This document shows, one piece after another, positions 16,733-26,025 of a stretch of 64,000 nt of DNA. This DNA comes from CAWIJJ01 sp963836405. Its GTDB lineage: Bacteria > Acidobacteriota > Terriglobia > Bryobacterales > Bryobacteraceae. The notes beneath the pieces were generated by a model that was not told the origin of the DNA, did no database searches, and saw nothing but the letters and a program-made list of their open reading frames with translations. Numbering within the stretch: position 1 is the stretch's first letter; every line of letters begins with the position of its first letter. Location of the stretch: the NCBI GenBank assembly GCA_963836405.1, contig CAWIJL010000009.1:1-64000 (forward strand), in the 5' to 3' direction. Made by a program: the position numbers and the translations under genes.

Positions 16733-17884
16733 ATGGCACCACGTTTGACTGCCGTCCAGGAACGCGAGTTTGTCCGGCGGGGTTTTTCGCGACGCAATTT
16801 CGGCAGGATTGCGGCCATGATTACGGCGGGCGCGACGCTGCCTTTTTACAACGAACCGGCGCTGGCGCAACTTTCGGCGGCGGGTCCGATTCCGGCCGGC
16901 GCGGTGAAGATCGATGCCAACGAGAATCCGCTCGGGCCGTGCGCCGAAGCGGCGGCGGCGATCCACGGGATGGTAGCGAACGGCGGCCGCTACATGTACG
17001 ACCTGACGAGCCAGTTCCAGCGCGTGATGGCGGAGCAGGAAGGGCTCCGGCCGGACTATCTGCGCGCCTATGCCGGGTCAAGCGCGCCGCTGCACCAGGC
17101 GGTGGTTGCGTTCACCTCGCCGGAGCGGCCGTTCGTCACCGCCGATCCGGGATACGAAGCCGGGGAGGTGGCCGCGCGTTTTATCGGGTCGAAGGTGTTG
17201 CGGGTGCCGCTGACGAAAAGCTATGCGCACGATGTGAAGGCGATGGCCGCCGCCAGTCCGGACGCGGGGCTGATCTACGTCTGCAACCCGAATAATCCAA
17301 CCGGCACGCTGACTCCGCGATCGGAAATCGAGTGGCTGATCGAGAACAAGCCGAAGAACGCGGTGGTGCTGCTGGACGAGGCATACATTCACCTGACGAC
17401 GGAGAAGATGGCCTCGGACCTGGTGGCGAAAGACAAGGACGTGGTGATTCTGCGAACCTTTTCGAAAATCTACGGCATGGCCGGCATCCGCGCGGGGGCG
17501 GCGCTGGGACGGCCGGACCTGATCGAGAAGATCGCCGGCTATTCGAATGGCGCGCTGCCGATCACCGCGATGGCGGCGGCAACGGCGAGCCTGCAATCGA
17601 AGAACGTGGTTCCCGAACGCCGCCAGATTATCGCGAGCATCCGCAAGGATGTTTTCGCGTTTCTCGACAAGCACAGGTTCGAGTACGTGCCGTCGGTGTC
17701 GAACAAATTTATGGTGAACGTGAAGCGTCCGGGCAGGGAAGTGATTGCGGCGATGCGGCAGGAGAACATCTATATCGGCCGGGTATGGCCGAGCTGGCCG
17801 ACTTACGTGCGCGTGACCATCGGAACGCAAGACGAAATGAACAGGTTCAAGACGGCATTCGTGAAGGTGATGCAGGCGGGGTAG
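16733..17884 (+). CDS. Tat-exported PLP-dependent aminotransferase (histidinol-phosphate aminotransferase-like)
   Basis: A 383-aa fold-type I PLP enzyme. The N-terminus has a twin-arginine motif (FSRRNFGRIAAM) followed by a hydrophobic stretch and an ALAQL cleavage-like site. The aminotransferase body follows: DANENPLGPC, YAGSSAPLH, the cofactor-binding YVCNPNNPTGTL, VVLLDEAYIHL and the PLP Lys in LRTFSKIYGMAGIRAG. HisC-type enzymes are cytoplasmic, so the signal implies a different, extracytoplasmic role; the natural amino donor is unknown. A strong GGAGGG ribosome-binding site precedes the ATG. Confidence 0.88.
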   Translation: MAPRLTAVQEREFVRRGFSRRNFGRIAAMITAGATLPFYNEPALAQLSAAGPIPAGAVKIDANENPLGPCAEAAAAIHGMVANGGRYMYDLTSQFQRVMAEQEGLRPDYLRAYAGSSAPLHQAVVAFTSPERPFVTADPGYEAGEVAARFIGSKVLRVPLTKSYAHDVKAMAAASPDAGLIYVCNPNNPTGTLTPRSEIEWLIENKPKNAVVLLDEAYIHLTTEKMASDLVAKDKDVVILRTFSKIYGMAGIRAGAALGRPDLIEKIAGYSNGALPITAMAAATASLQSKNVVPERRQIIASIRKDVFAFLDKHRFEYVPSVSNKFMVNVKRPGREVIAAMRQENIYIGRVWPSWPTYVRVTIGTQDEMNRFKTAFVKVMQAG

Positions 17885-17887
17885 GCG

Positions 17888-18787
17888 TTATAGCGGCGGA
17901 TAATAGCCGGCGCGCGACGCGATCCGCAGCTCCTTACCGGAATCGCCGTTCACGGTAACCCGGACTTTGCGCCACTTTCCCGGTTCGCCCTCCGGCGGCC
18001 GGTAGCTGATGACGTAGAGGTTCTTCATGGCGGTGGCAAGGCGCGCGGCCTGCCCGGGCAGCGCGGAACGGTCGCGCACGGTGAAATGGAGGCCGCCGGT
18101 GGAGGCGGCGAGGCTCTCGAGAAGCGAGAGGCCGCTGCGCGCGGAAGCGGAGCGCACGTCCTCGAAGATGGCCATCGTATAGATCTGCGCATCGGATTCG
18201 ACGGCGAGCGTGCTGAGTTCCGAGGGGCTGTAGCGGCTCTGGTTGTCGCCGCCGTCGGTAATCACGATGAGGGCTTTGCGGGGGTTGGGCGCGGCTTTCA
18301 GTTGCTGCAGGCCCATATAGATCGCGTCCACCAGCGCGGTTCCGCCTGCCGCGGGCGTGAGGAGCACGCGTTCCGGCAGCGAATCCAGGTTGCTGGTGAA
18401 GCCGGAGCGGATTTCGGGCTGGTCGGAAAAAGTGACCAGGAAGGCGTTGTCCTCAGGTTCGGCGGCCTCGACGATGGCGCGCACGGCGGCGATAGCATCC
18501 GCACGTTTGGCGCGCATGCTGCCGCTGAGATCGAGCACGATGCCGAAGGAAACCGGCGCCTCCTCGCGGACCACGGAGACAATGGGGCAAAGCCGCGAGT
18601 CCTCAAACACCTGAAACCGGGCCGGGGCGAGGCCGGCGAGGGTCTTACCGTTGCGGTCGGTGACGGTGACCGGAAGGAGGACCAGTTGGGACTCGACGGA
18701 AATACGGAACGGGTCGCCGGCCCAGCCGGTAACGGGAAGGAGAATCGCAGCGGCGGCGGTTCCGGCTAACAGGGAACGGAACGGCAT
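17888..18787 (-). CDS. VWFA-related acidobacterial domain protein
   Basis: The 299-aa protein starts with a signal peptide, then the conserved N-terminal segment VLLPVTVTDRNGKTLAGLAP, FQVFEDSRLCPIVSV, and a von Willebrand A domain with the MIDAS DLSGSMRAK and a downstream VITDGGDNQSRYS. This is the TIGR03436 type, found in large numbers in Acidobacteriota and presumed to mediate extracytoplasmic protein contacts. It is convergent with the aminotransferase (3-bp gap). A second member lies at 29014-29946. Confidence 0.88.
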   Translation of the reverse strand: MPFRSLLAGTAAAAILLPVTGWAGDPFRISVESQLVLLPVTVTDRNGKTLAGLAPARFQVFEDSRLCPIVSVVREEAPVSFGIVLDLSGSMRAKRADAIAAVRAIVEAAEPEDNAFLVTFSDQPEIRSGFTSNLDSLPERVLLTPAAGGTALVDAIYMGLQQLKAAPNPRKALIVITDGGDNQSRYSPSELSTLAVESDAQIYTMAIFEDVRSASARSGLSLLESLAASTGGLHFTVRDRSALPGQAARLATAMKNLYVISYRPPEGEPGKWRKVRVTVNGDSGKELRIASRAGYYPPL

Positions 18788-18858
18788 CTGATTTGAGGGT
18801 GACAGACGGCGCGGGGATAGGCAAGCGGAACTTCAGCGCCAATGAGGCGTAGCGTCCA

Positions 18859-20160
18859 TCAGAACTGCTTGAGCAATTGCTGCGCGGCGATGAGGAGCGG
18901 ATCCCAGACGGTGGCGAAAGGCGGGGAGTAGGCGAGGTCGAGGTGCTCGAAATCCTCGACGCGGAGGCGGGCGTGGAGGGCGGCGGCGATGACGTTGATG
19001 CGTCCGGCGGCGCCCTCCTCGCCGTAGACGGTTCCGCCGAGGAGGCGGCGGGTGGCGCGGGCGGCAACGAGTTCAACGGTGTTGGTGCCGCCGCCGAAAT
19101 AGCGGGGCCGCGAGCGGGATTCGATGCGGGCGGAAACGGGATCGAATCCGGCGGCGCGGGCCTCTTCGACGGAAAGGCCGGTGACGGCAAAACCCATACC
19201 GAAGATGCCGACGATGGAGGTTCCGACGATGCCGGGAAAGCGTTCGCGGCCGCCGGCCGCATTGGCGCCGGCCACGCGTCCGGCTTTGTTGGCGGTGGTG
19301 CCGAGTGGAATCCAGGCCGGGCGGCCCGTGACCAGGTGCGCCACCTCGGCGCAGTCGCCGGCGGCATAGACGCCGCGGAGGCTGGTTTCCATGCGGTCGT
19401 CGGTGCGGATGGCTCCGTTCCGCGCGAGTTCGACGCCGGCCTCCCCGGCGAGTTCCGTGTTGGGCTTGAAGCCGGCCGCGAGGACGACCATGTCGCAGGG
19501 AATGCCGGCCACCTGGTCCGCGGCGATGGATTGCACGGCGACCTCGCAGCGCAGTTGCACGTGGTGCTCCTCGAGGCGGCGGCGCACAGCCGCGGTGAGG
19601 TCGGGGTCGTGACGGAGCAGAACGTTGCGGTCGCGCTCGAGCACGGTGACTTCGAGCCCATGGCGGCGGAGCGCATCGGCCGCTTCGAGGCCAATGTAAC
19701 CGGCGCCGATCACCACGGCGCGGCGGGGATTTTTCTGGCGCAGAAAGCAGCGCATGCGGCCGGCGTCCTCGAGCGTGTGCAGGCGGAAAACGTGTTCCCG
19801 GTCCGCGCCCTCGATACCGGCGTCGATGCAGCGGGCCCCGGTGGAGATGACGAGGCGGCCGTAGCGGATGCGCTCGCCGGATTCGAGCTGAACCTCGCGG
19901 CGCGGATGGGAAATGGAGACGACGCGGGCGCCGGTCCGGACCTCGATGTTGCGTTCCTGGCGGAAGTAAGCGGGGGTGTAGACGACCAGGTCCTCGGGCT
20001 GCTGCACGCGTCCCTCCACCAGGTAGGGAAGGCCGCAGGCTCCGTACGAAACGACGGGACCTTTTTCGAGGACGAGAATTGGAAGCGAGGAATCGATGCG
20101 CCGGGCTCGGGCCGCCGCGCTGAGCCCCGCCGCGTTACCGCCGATTACGACCAGGGACAC
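18859..20160 (-). CDS. FAD-dependent pyridine nucleotide-disulfide oxidoreductase, CoA-disulfide reductase / NADH oxidase type
   Basis: The 433-aa protein has an N-terminal FAD-binding GGNAAGLSAAARARR, the single redox Cys in SYGACGLPYLVEG, a second dinucleotide fold AVVIGAGYIGLEAADALRRHG and a third FAD contact VYAAGDCAEV. The lone cysteine in that position is typical of CoA-disulfide reductases and related persulfide reductases or NADH oxidases, which react with low-molecular-weight thiols or oxygen. It starts 6 bp after the STAS gene, so is probably the last gene of the envelope operon. Exact substrate uncertain. Confidence 0.85.
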   Translation of the reverse strand: MSLVVIGGNAAGLSAAARARRIDSSLPILVLEKGPVVSYGACGLPYLVEGRVQQPEDLVVYTPAYFRQERNIEVRTGARVVSISHPRREVQLESGERIRYGRLVISTGARCIDAGIEGADREHVFRLHTLEDAGRMRCFLRQKNPRRAVVIGAGYIGLEAADALRRHGLEVTVLERDRNVLLRHDPDLTAAVRRRLEEHHVQLRCEVAVQSIAADQVAGIPCDMVVLAAGFKPNTELAGEAGVELARNGAIRTDDRMETSLRGVYAAGDCAEVAHLVTGRPAWIPLGTTANKAGRVAGANAAGGRERFPGIVGTSIVGIFGMGFAVTGLSVEEARAAGFDPVSARIESRSRPRYFGGGTNTVELVAARATRRLLGGTVYGEEGAAGRINVIAAALHARLRVEDFEHLDLAYSPPFATVWDPLLIAAQQLLKQF

Positions 20161-20166
20161 GGCGGG

Positions 20167-20574
20167 CTATTCCTCGTCTCTCATTTTCTGCACAAAGCTG
20201 AGGATGTCGAACGTTTTGCTTTCGCGGTCGGGAAAGTAGCTGTTGACGGCGCTCTGCTCATCGTTGAAGATCTCGAAGACGGTGGCCAGCTTGGTCATGA
20301 CCAGAAGCTCGATGTTGCGCCGGTTGAGGTTGACGAGCTTCATGTTGCCTCCGGCCTTGCGCAGGCTGGTGGCGCAGATGACGAGCGCGCCCAGGCCGGT
20401 GGAATCGATGTAATCCACCTTGGCGAGATTGAGGACCAGGTTGCGCCCGCCACCGGACGTGATCTCGTTTACCTTCTCGCGAAGGGCGCCGGCCTCCGGT
20501 CCCACGGTGATGCGGCCATCCAAATCGAGAATATTGATGCCTTCGCGTTCACGCTGCTGAATTTCGAGAGCCAT
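20167..20574 (-). CDS. STAS domain protein, anti-sigma-factor-antagonist type
   Basis: The 135-aa protein has a STAS domain: INILDLDGRITVGPEAGALR, LVLNLAKVDYIDSTGLGALV and GGNMKLVNLNRRNIELLVMT. The phosphorylatable Ser-Thr of the SpoIIAA-like family is present in YIDSTGLGAL. A C-terminal extension (SKTFDILSFVQKMRDEE) is present. Such proteins take part in partner-switching with a serine kinase and a sigma factor or another output; no kinase or phosphatase partner is encoded in the window. It is 65 bp downstream of tamB and 6 bp upstream of the flavoprotein gene. Confidence 0.88.
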   Translation of the reverse strand: MALEIQQREREGINILDLDGRITVGPEAGALREKVNEITSGGGRNLVLNLAKVDYIDSTGLGALVICATSLRKAGGNMKLVNLNRRNIELLVMTKLATVFEIFNDEQSAVNSYFPDRESKTFDILSFVQKMRDEE

Positions 20575-20639
20575 TACGAGCGGCGGACCTCCATCCTTTA
20601 ATAGCTACCATGACCCGGCATGGACTAGAGCAGCTTTTG

Positions 20640-23600
20640 TTACCAGAACCGCTTCTTATAGAAGAAATCGAGATCGAACATGCCGTTCAGGTCGCGCTGG
20701 GCGATAGCGGAAAGGTTGGGATCGATAGCCCACTCGACGCGGATGATCTGCGGATTGCTTTGCGTCACATCCTGAATGTAGGTGAAAGTCAGCTCGCGGG
20801 TGATCTGCTGCTGGAGCGTGAGAGTTGCCGACGTTTGGTTGGAGCCGGTGATCTGGGGGTCGATCTTCAGCTTGGTCACACCGAATAAGCGCTGGAGGCG
20901 GCCGGAAACGGGATTGGCGATTGCCTGTCCGAGCAGGGTGGAGGCGCCCGCCTGGGCGAAGCTCTGTTCCGGGGCGACCGGCTGGCGCGCGGCCAGGACG
21001 GGGTCGGTGGTGCTTACCTTGCCGGATGCGAGCAGCGAGACGAGGTCGGAGAACAGCATCGGGGGGTCGGACCGGTAAGCCAGCTTGAGGCGGTCCATGG
21101 GGCCGGTGACGCTGATGGTGACGTCGATGCCCTGCACGGTTGTGGCGAGGTCGAGGTTGACGTAGGGGTTGATACGTTCCGGATCGTAGAAGGCTACCGT
21201 GCCGCGGTCGATGTCGTATTTGGAGCCGAAGAAGATGACTTCGCCGGAAGTCACCTGGACGCGCCCGAGCATGCCCGGATGATCGGGGCTGCCGCGGAGG
21301 GTGACGTTGGCGTCGGCGTGCAGGTCGCGCGTGAGCTGCGTGCGAACCTGGAGATCGGGCGCGGACTTGATGTCGATATCGAAGCGCATGCCGCCGAGCA
21401 GGCCGGTGCTGGCGGTGGGGGTGGCGGGGGGTGTGGCGGCGGATGTCAGGATGTTGCCGATATCGGTGTGGGAATGCATGGCCACGCTGCGGATGATGAC
21501 ATTGCCGGCGAGCAGGTTGCGGCTGGTAGTGCCGTTCAGGGTGAGGCGGGCATCGGCCTCTATGGTTACCGATTCGGCCTGGGTGTAGCGGACGCGGTCG
21601 GCGTTGGCCTGGATGCGGAAGGTCATTTCGGGGCCGCCGTAGGCTACGACGCCGTTCACGGAGAGTTTCCCTCCTCCGGTCTCCGCGGTCAGGTTCCGGA
21701 TGACGGCTTCGGTGCCGGTAAAAACCACCGATCCGTTAGCGTTCGAGAGCCCGTTCGGCAGGCTCACCATATTGAAGGACGCCTTTTGCAGATCCAGGCG
21801 CCCGTTCACCACCGGCTTGGCGACGGTGCCGGTGACGGCGGCGTTGAGCGTGATGTTGCCTGAGGAAAAAATATCGGGATCAAAGGCCTCGAGGACACCC
21901 AGCTTCACGTCGCCCTTGGCATTCAGATTGAGCGATCGCGGTTGAGCGAGGGACGCGGTACCGGTCAGCGCCAGGTTGGTGAACGGGCCGGTAATGCGGG
22001 CGCTCTGAATGGTCACTTTCGAATGATCGAGCGATGCGACGATGGGGCCCGCATTGTGCAGTTCGAAGTCCACGCGAGGCTTCCGTCCTCCAGGAGCGGG
22101 GACCGAGTGAGCTTCGAGTTTGGTGAGCTGGAGCGTGCCGCGCAGCGCGCCGGTGTTCATGACGGGTCCGGCGACGGTGATCTGCCCGTCCACCGAGGCC
22201 TCCACGGGCTGGGGATTGGCGGAGAGAAGCGGCTGCAAGCCGGAGTAGGTCAAGTTGTTGAACGTGAGGCGCGCGTTGATGGGATAGTCGGCGGTAAGCT
22301 GCATCTGGCCGGTGCCCTGGATCTTGCTGCCCGCGAAGTCCGAGGCGAGGTTGAACTGGAGTTCGCGTCCGCTGGTGGAAGCGGTGGCGGTCAGGTCTCC
22401 GAGGGGCTTCCGATCGAGTGTCAGGTTAGCGGCCGAAATGTGGGCGTTCAAGGACGAGAACAGCGGTACGGCGTTGGGCCGTAGAGTTGCGGCGCCATCG
22501 GCGTTCAATTGCACCGTGCCGCCGAGGTTCTCTCCCTGCCGCTTGAGATACTCGATACGGCCGAGCTGAATCTGATTGCTGTGGACGCGGAAATTCACCT
22601 GGCCGGCCTGGAAATTGCCTTCGGGATGATGGAACGACCCGGCCAGTTCGAGATAGGCGGGTCCGCTGTCCACGCGGAAATCGGAGACGTCGATGGTGCG
22701 CGCGGTGTAGGCTACCGAGGCCTGGAGGCGATCGATGGGTTCCTGCCATGCCGAGCCTTTGACTACGGTGAAGGTTCCGTTGGCGCGGGGATCGGCCAGG
22801 GTTCCAGCGACGGTGGCGTTGGCCGAGAGGGTACCGCTGACGGGCAGGTCGCGGCGTCCGGCGATGGCGAGCACGCGGTCGATGGGCAGGTTGGCGATGG
22901 CGAGCGTGGCGTTCGTATCGTGATTTCCGGCGAGCAGCGAGCGCCCGTTCACGCGGATGGTGGAGCCGGCGAAATCGGAGTTGACCGCATACTGCACGTA
23001 GCCGGAGGAGGTGTTCAGCGTCGCGGTCAGATCCCCGAGTCTCTTTCCCTCCATCTCCAGGTTCCGCACGGCGAAATTGCCGGAGATGTTAGTGGGGGTC
23101 ACCTCGGTGCCGGATGGCGAAGGCGCCACAGTGACGGCGGCATCCGCGTTCAGCGAAAGTTCGCCTTTCAATCCCGGGCGGTCCTTGACCAGCGATTGGA
23201 ATTGCGCCAGTTGAACCTGGTTGCTGGCGACGTGAGCCTGGAGCTTACCGCTCGTCAGGTCGTTGGGGGCGTGCGTGTAAGTGGCGGTAGCATCCACGCG
23301 GGACGGGCCGGCGACGAACTGAAGCGAGGGCACCTGGATGGCCTGGGGCGTCATCACGGCGCGTCCGGAGAGAGAATCGAAATGCTCGCCTTCGAGCGTC
23401 CCGTTGACCACGTTGAACTCGGCCGAGCCGGTGGGGCTGCCGATGGTGCCGTTGATGTGGGCGTCGGCGGTCACGGCGCCGGTGGCCGGCACGGAGGACT
23501 TCCCGGCGAGCGCCAGGATGTCGGCGAGGTCGGCATTGCGGATCTGCATGTCGGCGCGGACCGGCTCGGCCTTGAGAGGCTTCCAGTTGCGCAATCCAAC

Positions 23601-25452
23601 GCTGCCGGAGATTTGCGCCTGCAACGGTCCGCGGGAAAGGACGGCATTGGTGAGGTTGGCACCCGACTTGGTGGCATTCAGATTCGCCGAGAGGCGGGTA
23701 AAGGGCCGGCCGTCCACGGCGAAGTTGGTGACGTTTACCTGCCCGGTCACGCGGGGCGCGCTTCAGGCTGCCGGCGACGGTAGCGTCGACGGTGGCCACG
23801 CCGCCGTTTTCGAGCGTGACCGGAATCTTGCCGAGCGGCCGGAAATCGTCGAGGTTGCGGGACACGGCGTGCGCCTCAATCCGGCGGCCGAGCGTGCCGG
23901 AAAGATTGACGCGGGAGTGGGGCAACTGAAGATACGAGTTCGCCAGGCTGGCGGTTTCGGCGCGGCCGTTGTAGTCGAGGTTGAGGCGGCCGGAGACGGG
24001 AATTCCGCCCGTTCCCGGTGTGACGTTGAGATGGGCCGAGGCTACGATATCGGCAGTATTTTTGATGCTGCCTTGCACGTGGACGGGCCCGTTGATGATG
24101 CCCGCATAGCCCACCTGCTGCGGCGAGAAGGCGCGCGCGAGCTGGTCGATGTTGAAGCTGTGGAGGTTGCCGGAGAGGCGGAACCGGTCCATGTTCTGGA
24201 TTTCGCCGGAGCCGGTGAACCCGCCGCCGAACGCGTTCAGGCGGATTCCGTTCAGCTCGATCTGCTGCGGGCCGGCGTTGACGGCGGCATCGAGGTTGAT
24301 GCCGGTGAGGCGAGTGGAGCCCTGGCGCAGGGAGACGTTGCGCGCGTCCACGTTGGCCTGGACGCGATAGTCGTTGCCGCCCTGATAGGACGCGGTGCCG
24401 CCTGCTTTGACCACGCCCTCGGGCCGCGCCGCAACGCGAAACAGGCGGCCGATCTCGCCGAGAGCGAGGCTGGCGTTGAACTGAATCGCGTCGGGAGGTC
24501 CGGATGCCTCCAGGCTGCTATTGCCGAGCGTGACGTTCGCGTTACGGATGTTGATCTTGTTGTTCTCGTCGATGGCCGCGCTGATGTCTGCGTTCACTAC
24601 GGAAGGCGCGTGCGCGGTATCGAGCGCCAGGTCCAGGCCCGCGGCGCGGCGAACTTCATCGAGCGCGACGTGGGCGTTGATGCGGGCGGACATGCGCGGA
24701 TCCGCCAAATGTTCGACGCTTCCGGTGAGCACGATGCGCGACTCCGGCGTGCTGAGCACCGCATTCTCGAAGGCGATGCGGTCCTTTTCGAGGGTCACCG
24801 GCAGCTTCACATCCACGTGCACAGGCTGATTTGCGCCGGTTTTGAGAAACAGCGGACTCAGGTCAACTTCGCCCGAGTATGAAGTGGATACCGGATTGTA
24901 GGCGAGCTGCGCGCGAAGATTCTGGCCCGAGGCATTGAAGTCGGACTGGCGCTCGGCGAAGGCGAAGCTGCCGTTGCGCAGGTCGAACTTACCGATCGCC
25001 AGATCGACCACGGTTTCGAGGCCGGACTTCTGACTGGGCTTCTTGACTTTGGGAGCCGGGATATTGGTTTTGCCGTCCGGAAAAACGATGATGTTGGCCT
25101 GAGGCGTGTCGGCCAGCAGGTAGGCGATATCGGCGAAGCCGGAGAAGGGAGATGTCAGCTTCAGGTCCACCTGAAGAAGGTTGGTGCGGAACAGCGGCGC
25201 GGCGTCCGCGGGCTCGAGGCCGTGCAGGACGAAGTTGCGGATCTGGACGCGGAGATGCCGCCAGTCGAAGGAAAACGATCCGATCTCGGCGCGGCCGCCG
25301 GTTGCATCCTCCACCGCAGTGACTATCTTGGAGCGGACCGTGTTGCGGAACCAGTCGGTCTGCACAATGATCAACGCGGCGATGACGCCGATCACCAGGG
25401 GGACGACGATGACGCTGCCGACGATATAGAGAATTTTCCGGCGCCGCGTCAT
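20640..25452 (-). CDS. tamB: TamB-like translocation/assembly module protein, one-base frameshift in this sequence
   Basis: A very long protein (about 1,600 aa after repair). It begins MTRRRKILYIVGSVIVVPLV, a single N-terminal membrane anchor, followed by repetitive beta-rich segments of the AsmA/TamB kind (the SGTL, GNIT and LNADG-type repeats recur many times), and ends in a TamB C-terminal domain: LGQAIANPVSGRLQRLFGV, ITRELTFTYIQDV, final aromatic FW. These proteins form long hydrophobic grooves bridging inner and outer membranes. One extra base at about 23757-23761 splits the frame; removing it joins VDATVAGSLKAP to RVTGQVNVTNFAVDGRPF. The ATG at 25452 overlaps the upstream gene's stop by 4 nt. 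Confidence 0.88.
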
Positions 25453-26024
25453 TGGAAGGCCTCTTTCTTGAACTGAATGCGGGTGGAGGCTCGCTTTTCT
25501 TTGAGCCACTCTTCCATCTGGTTTTCGACCGCATCATCGGGGGAGAGCGCGGCGGCGTCGCTGGAGCGGTTGGCGGATTGGCCGTCGGAAGGAATGGTCA
25601 CGGCCGGGAGGAAGCGCGTGTCGGTGAATTTGAGAACGGCGGCCTGCCAGAGCAGGTGCTGGCGCAGTTGTTCTTCGGTGATCCCGTACTTGTCCAGGAC
25701 GGCGTGGAAGGCGGCATCGTTGGGATAGTTTTCCTGCCGGAACTGGTGCAACAACTGATCGGCCACGGCGGGACCGGGCATCGGATATTGTCCGACCTCC
25801 ATTTCCTGGCGCAGGAGCGCCTGGTCCACGAGGCGTTCAGCGGCGGCGCGCCGTTTTTCCGGAGTCGGTTCGAACGGCTGCTGGTTGAGGAACGCGGTGA
25901 GCCGCATTTCCCGAAGCACTTCGCTTTCGAGGATGACGGTCTTGTCCACTACGGCCGCGACGCGGTCCACCACGCCTGCGGAAAAGGCGGCGGTGATTAT
26001 TCCGATGGCTAAGAGTAAGTTCAT
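25449..26024 (-). CDS. SurA-N-domain-like periplasmic chaperone
   Basis: The 191-aa protein has a signal peptide (MNLLLAIGIITAAFSAG) and the SurA N-terminal pattern: VDRVAAVVDKTVILESEVLR, then a helical bundle with LVDQALLRQEMEVGQYPM, DKYGITEEQLRQHLLWQAA. No parvulin PPIase domain (GDLGW etc.) is present; the C-terminal helix (AVENQMEEWLKEKRAS) corresponds to the part of the SurA core that folds back. It lies between the Omp85 gene (1-bp gap) and tamB (4-nt overlap), which suggests a role in delivering substrates for outer-membrane insertion. The chaperone role is by family and context. Confidence 0.75.
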   Translation of the reverse strand: MNLLLAIGIITAAFSAGVVDRVAAVVDKTVILESEVLREMRLTAFLNQQPFEPTPEKRRAAAERLVDQALLRQEMEVGQYPMPGPAVADQLLHQFRQENYPNDAAFHAVLDKYGITEEQLRQHLLWQAAVLKFTDTRFLPAVTIPSDGQSANRSSDAAALSPDDAVENQMEEWLKEKRASTRIQFKKEAFQ

Positions 26025-26025
26025 G

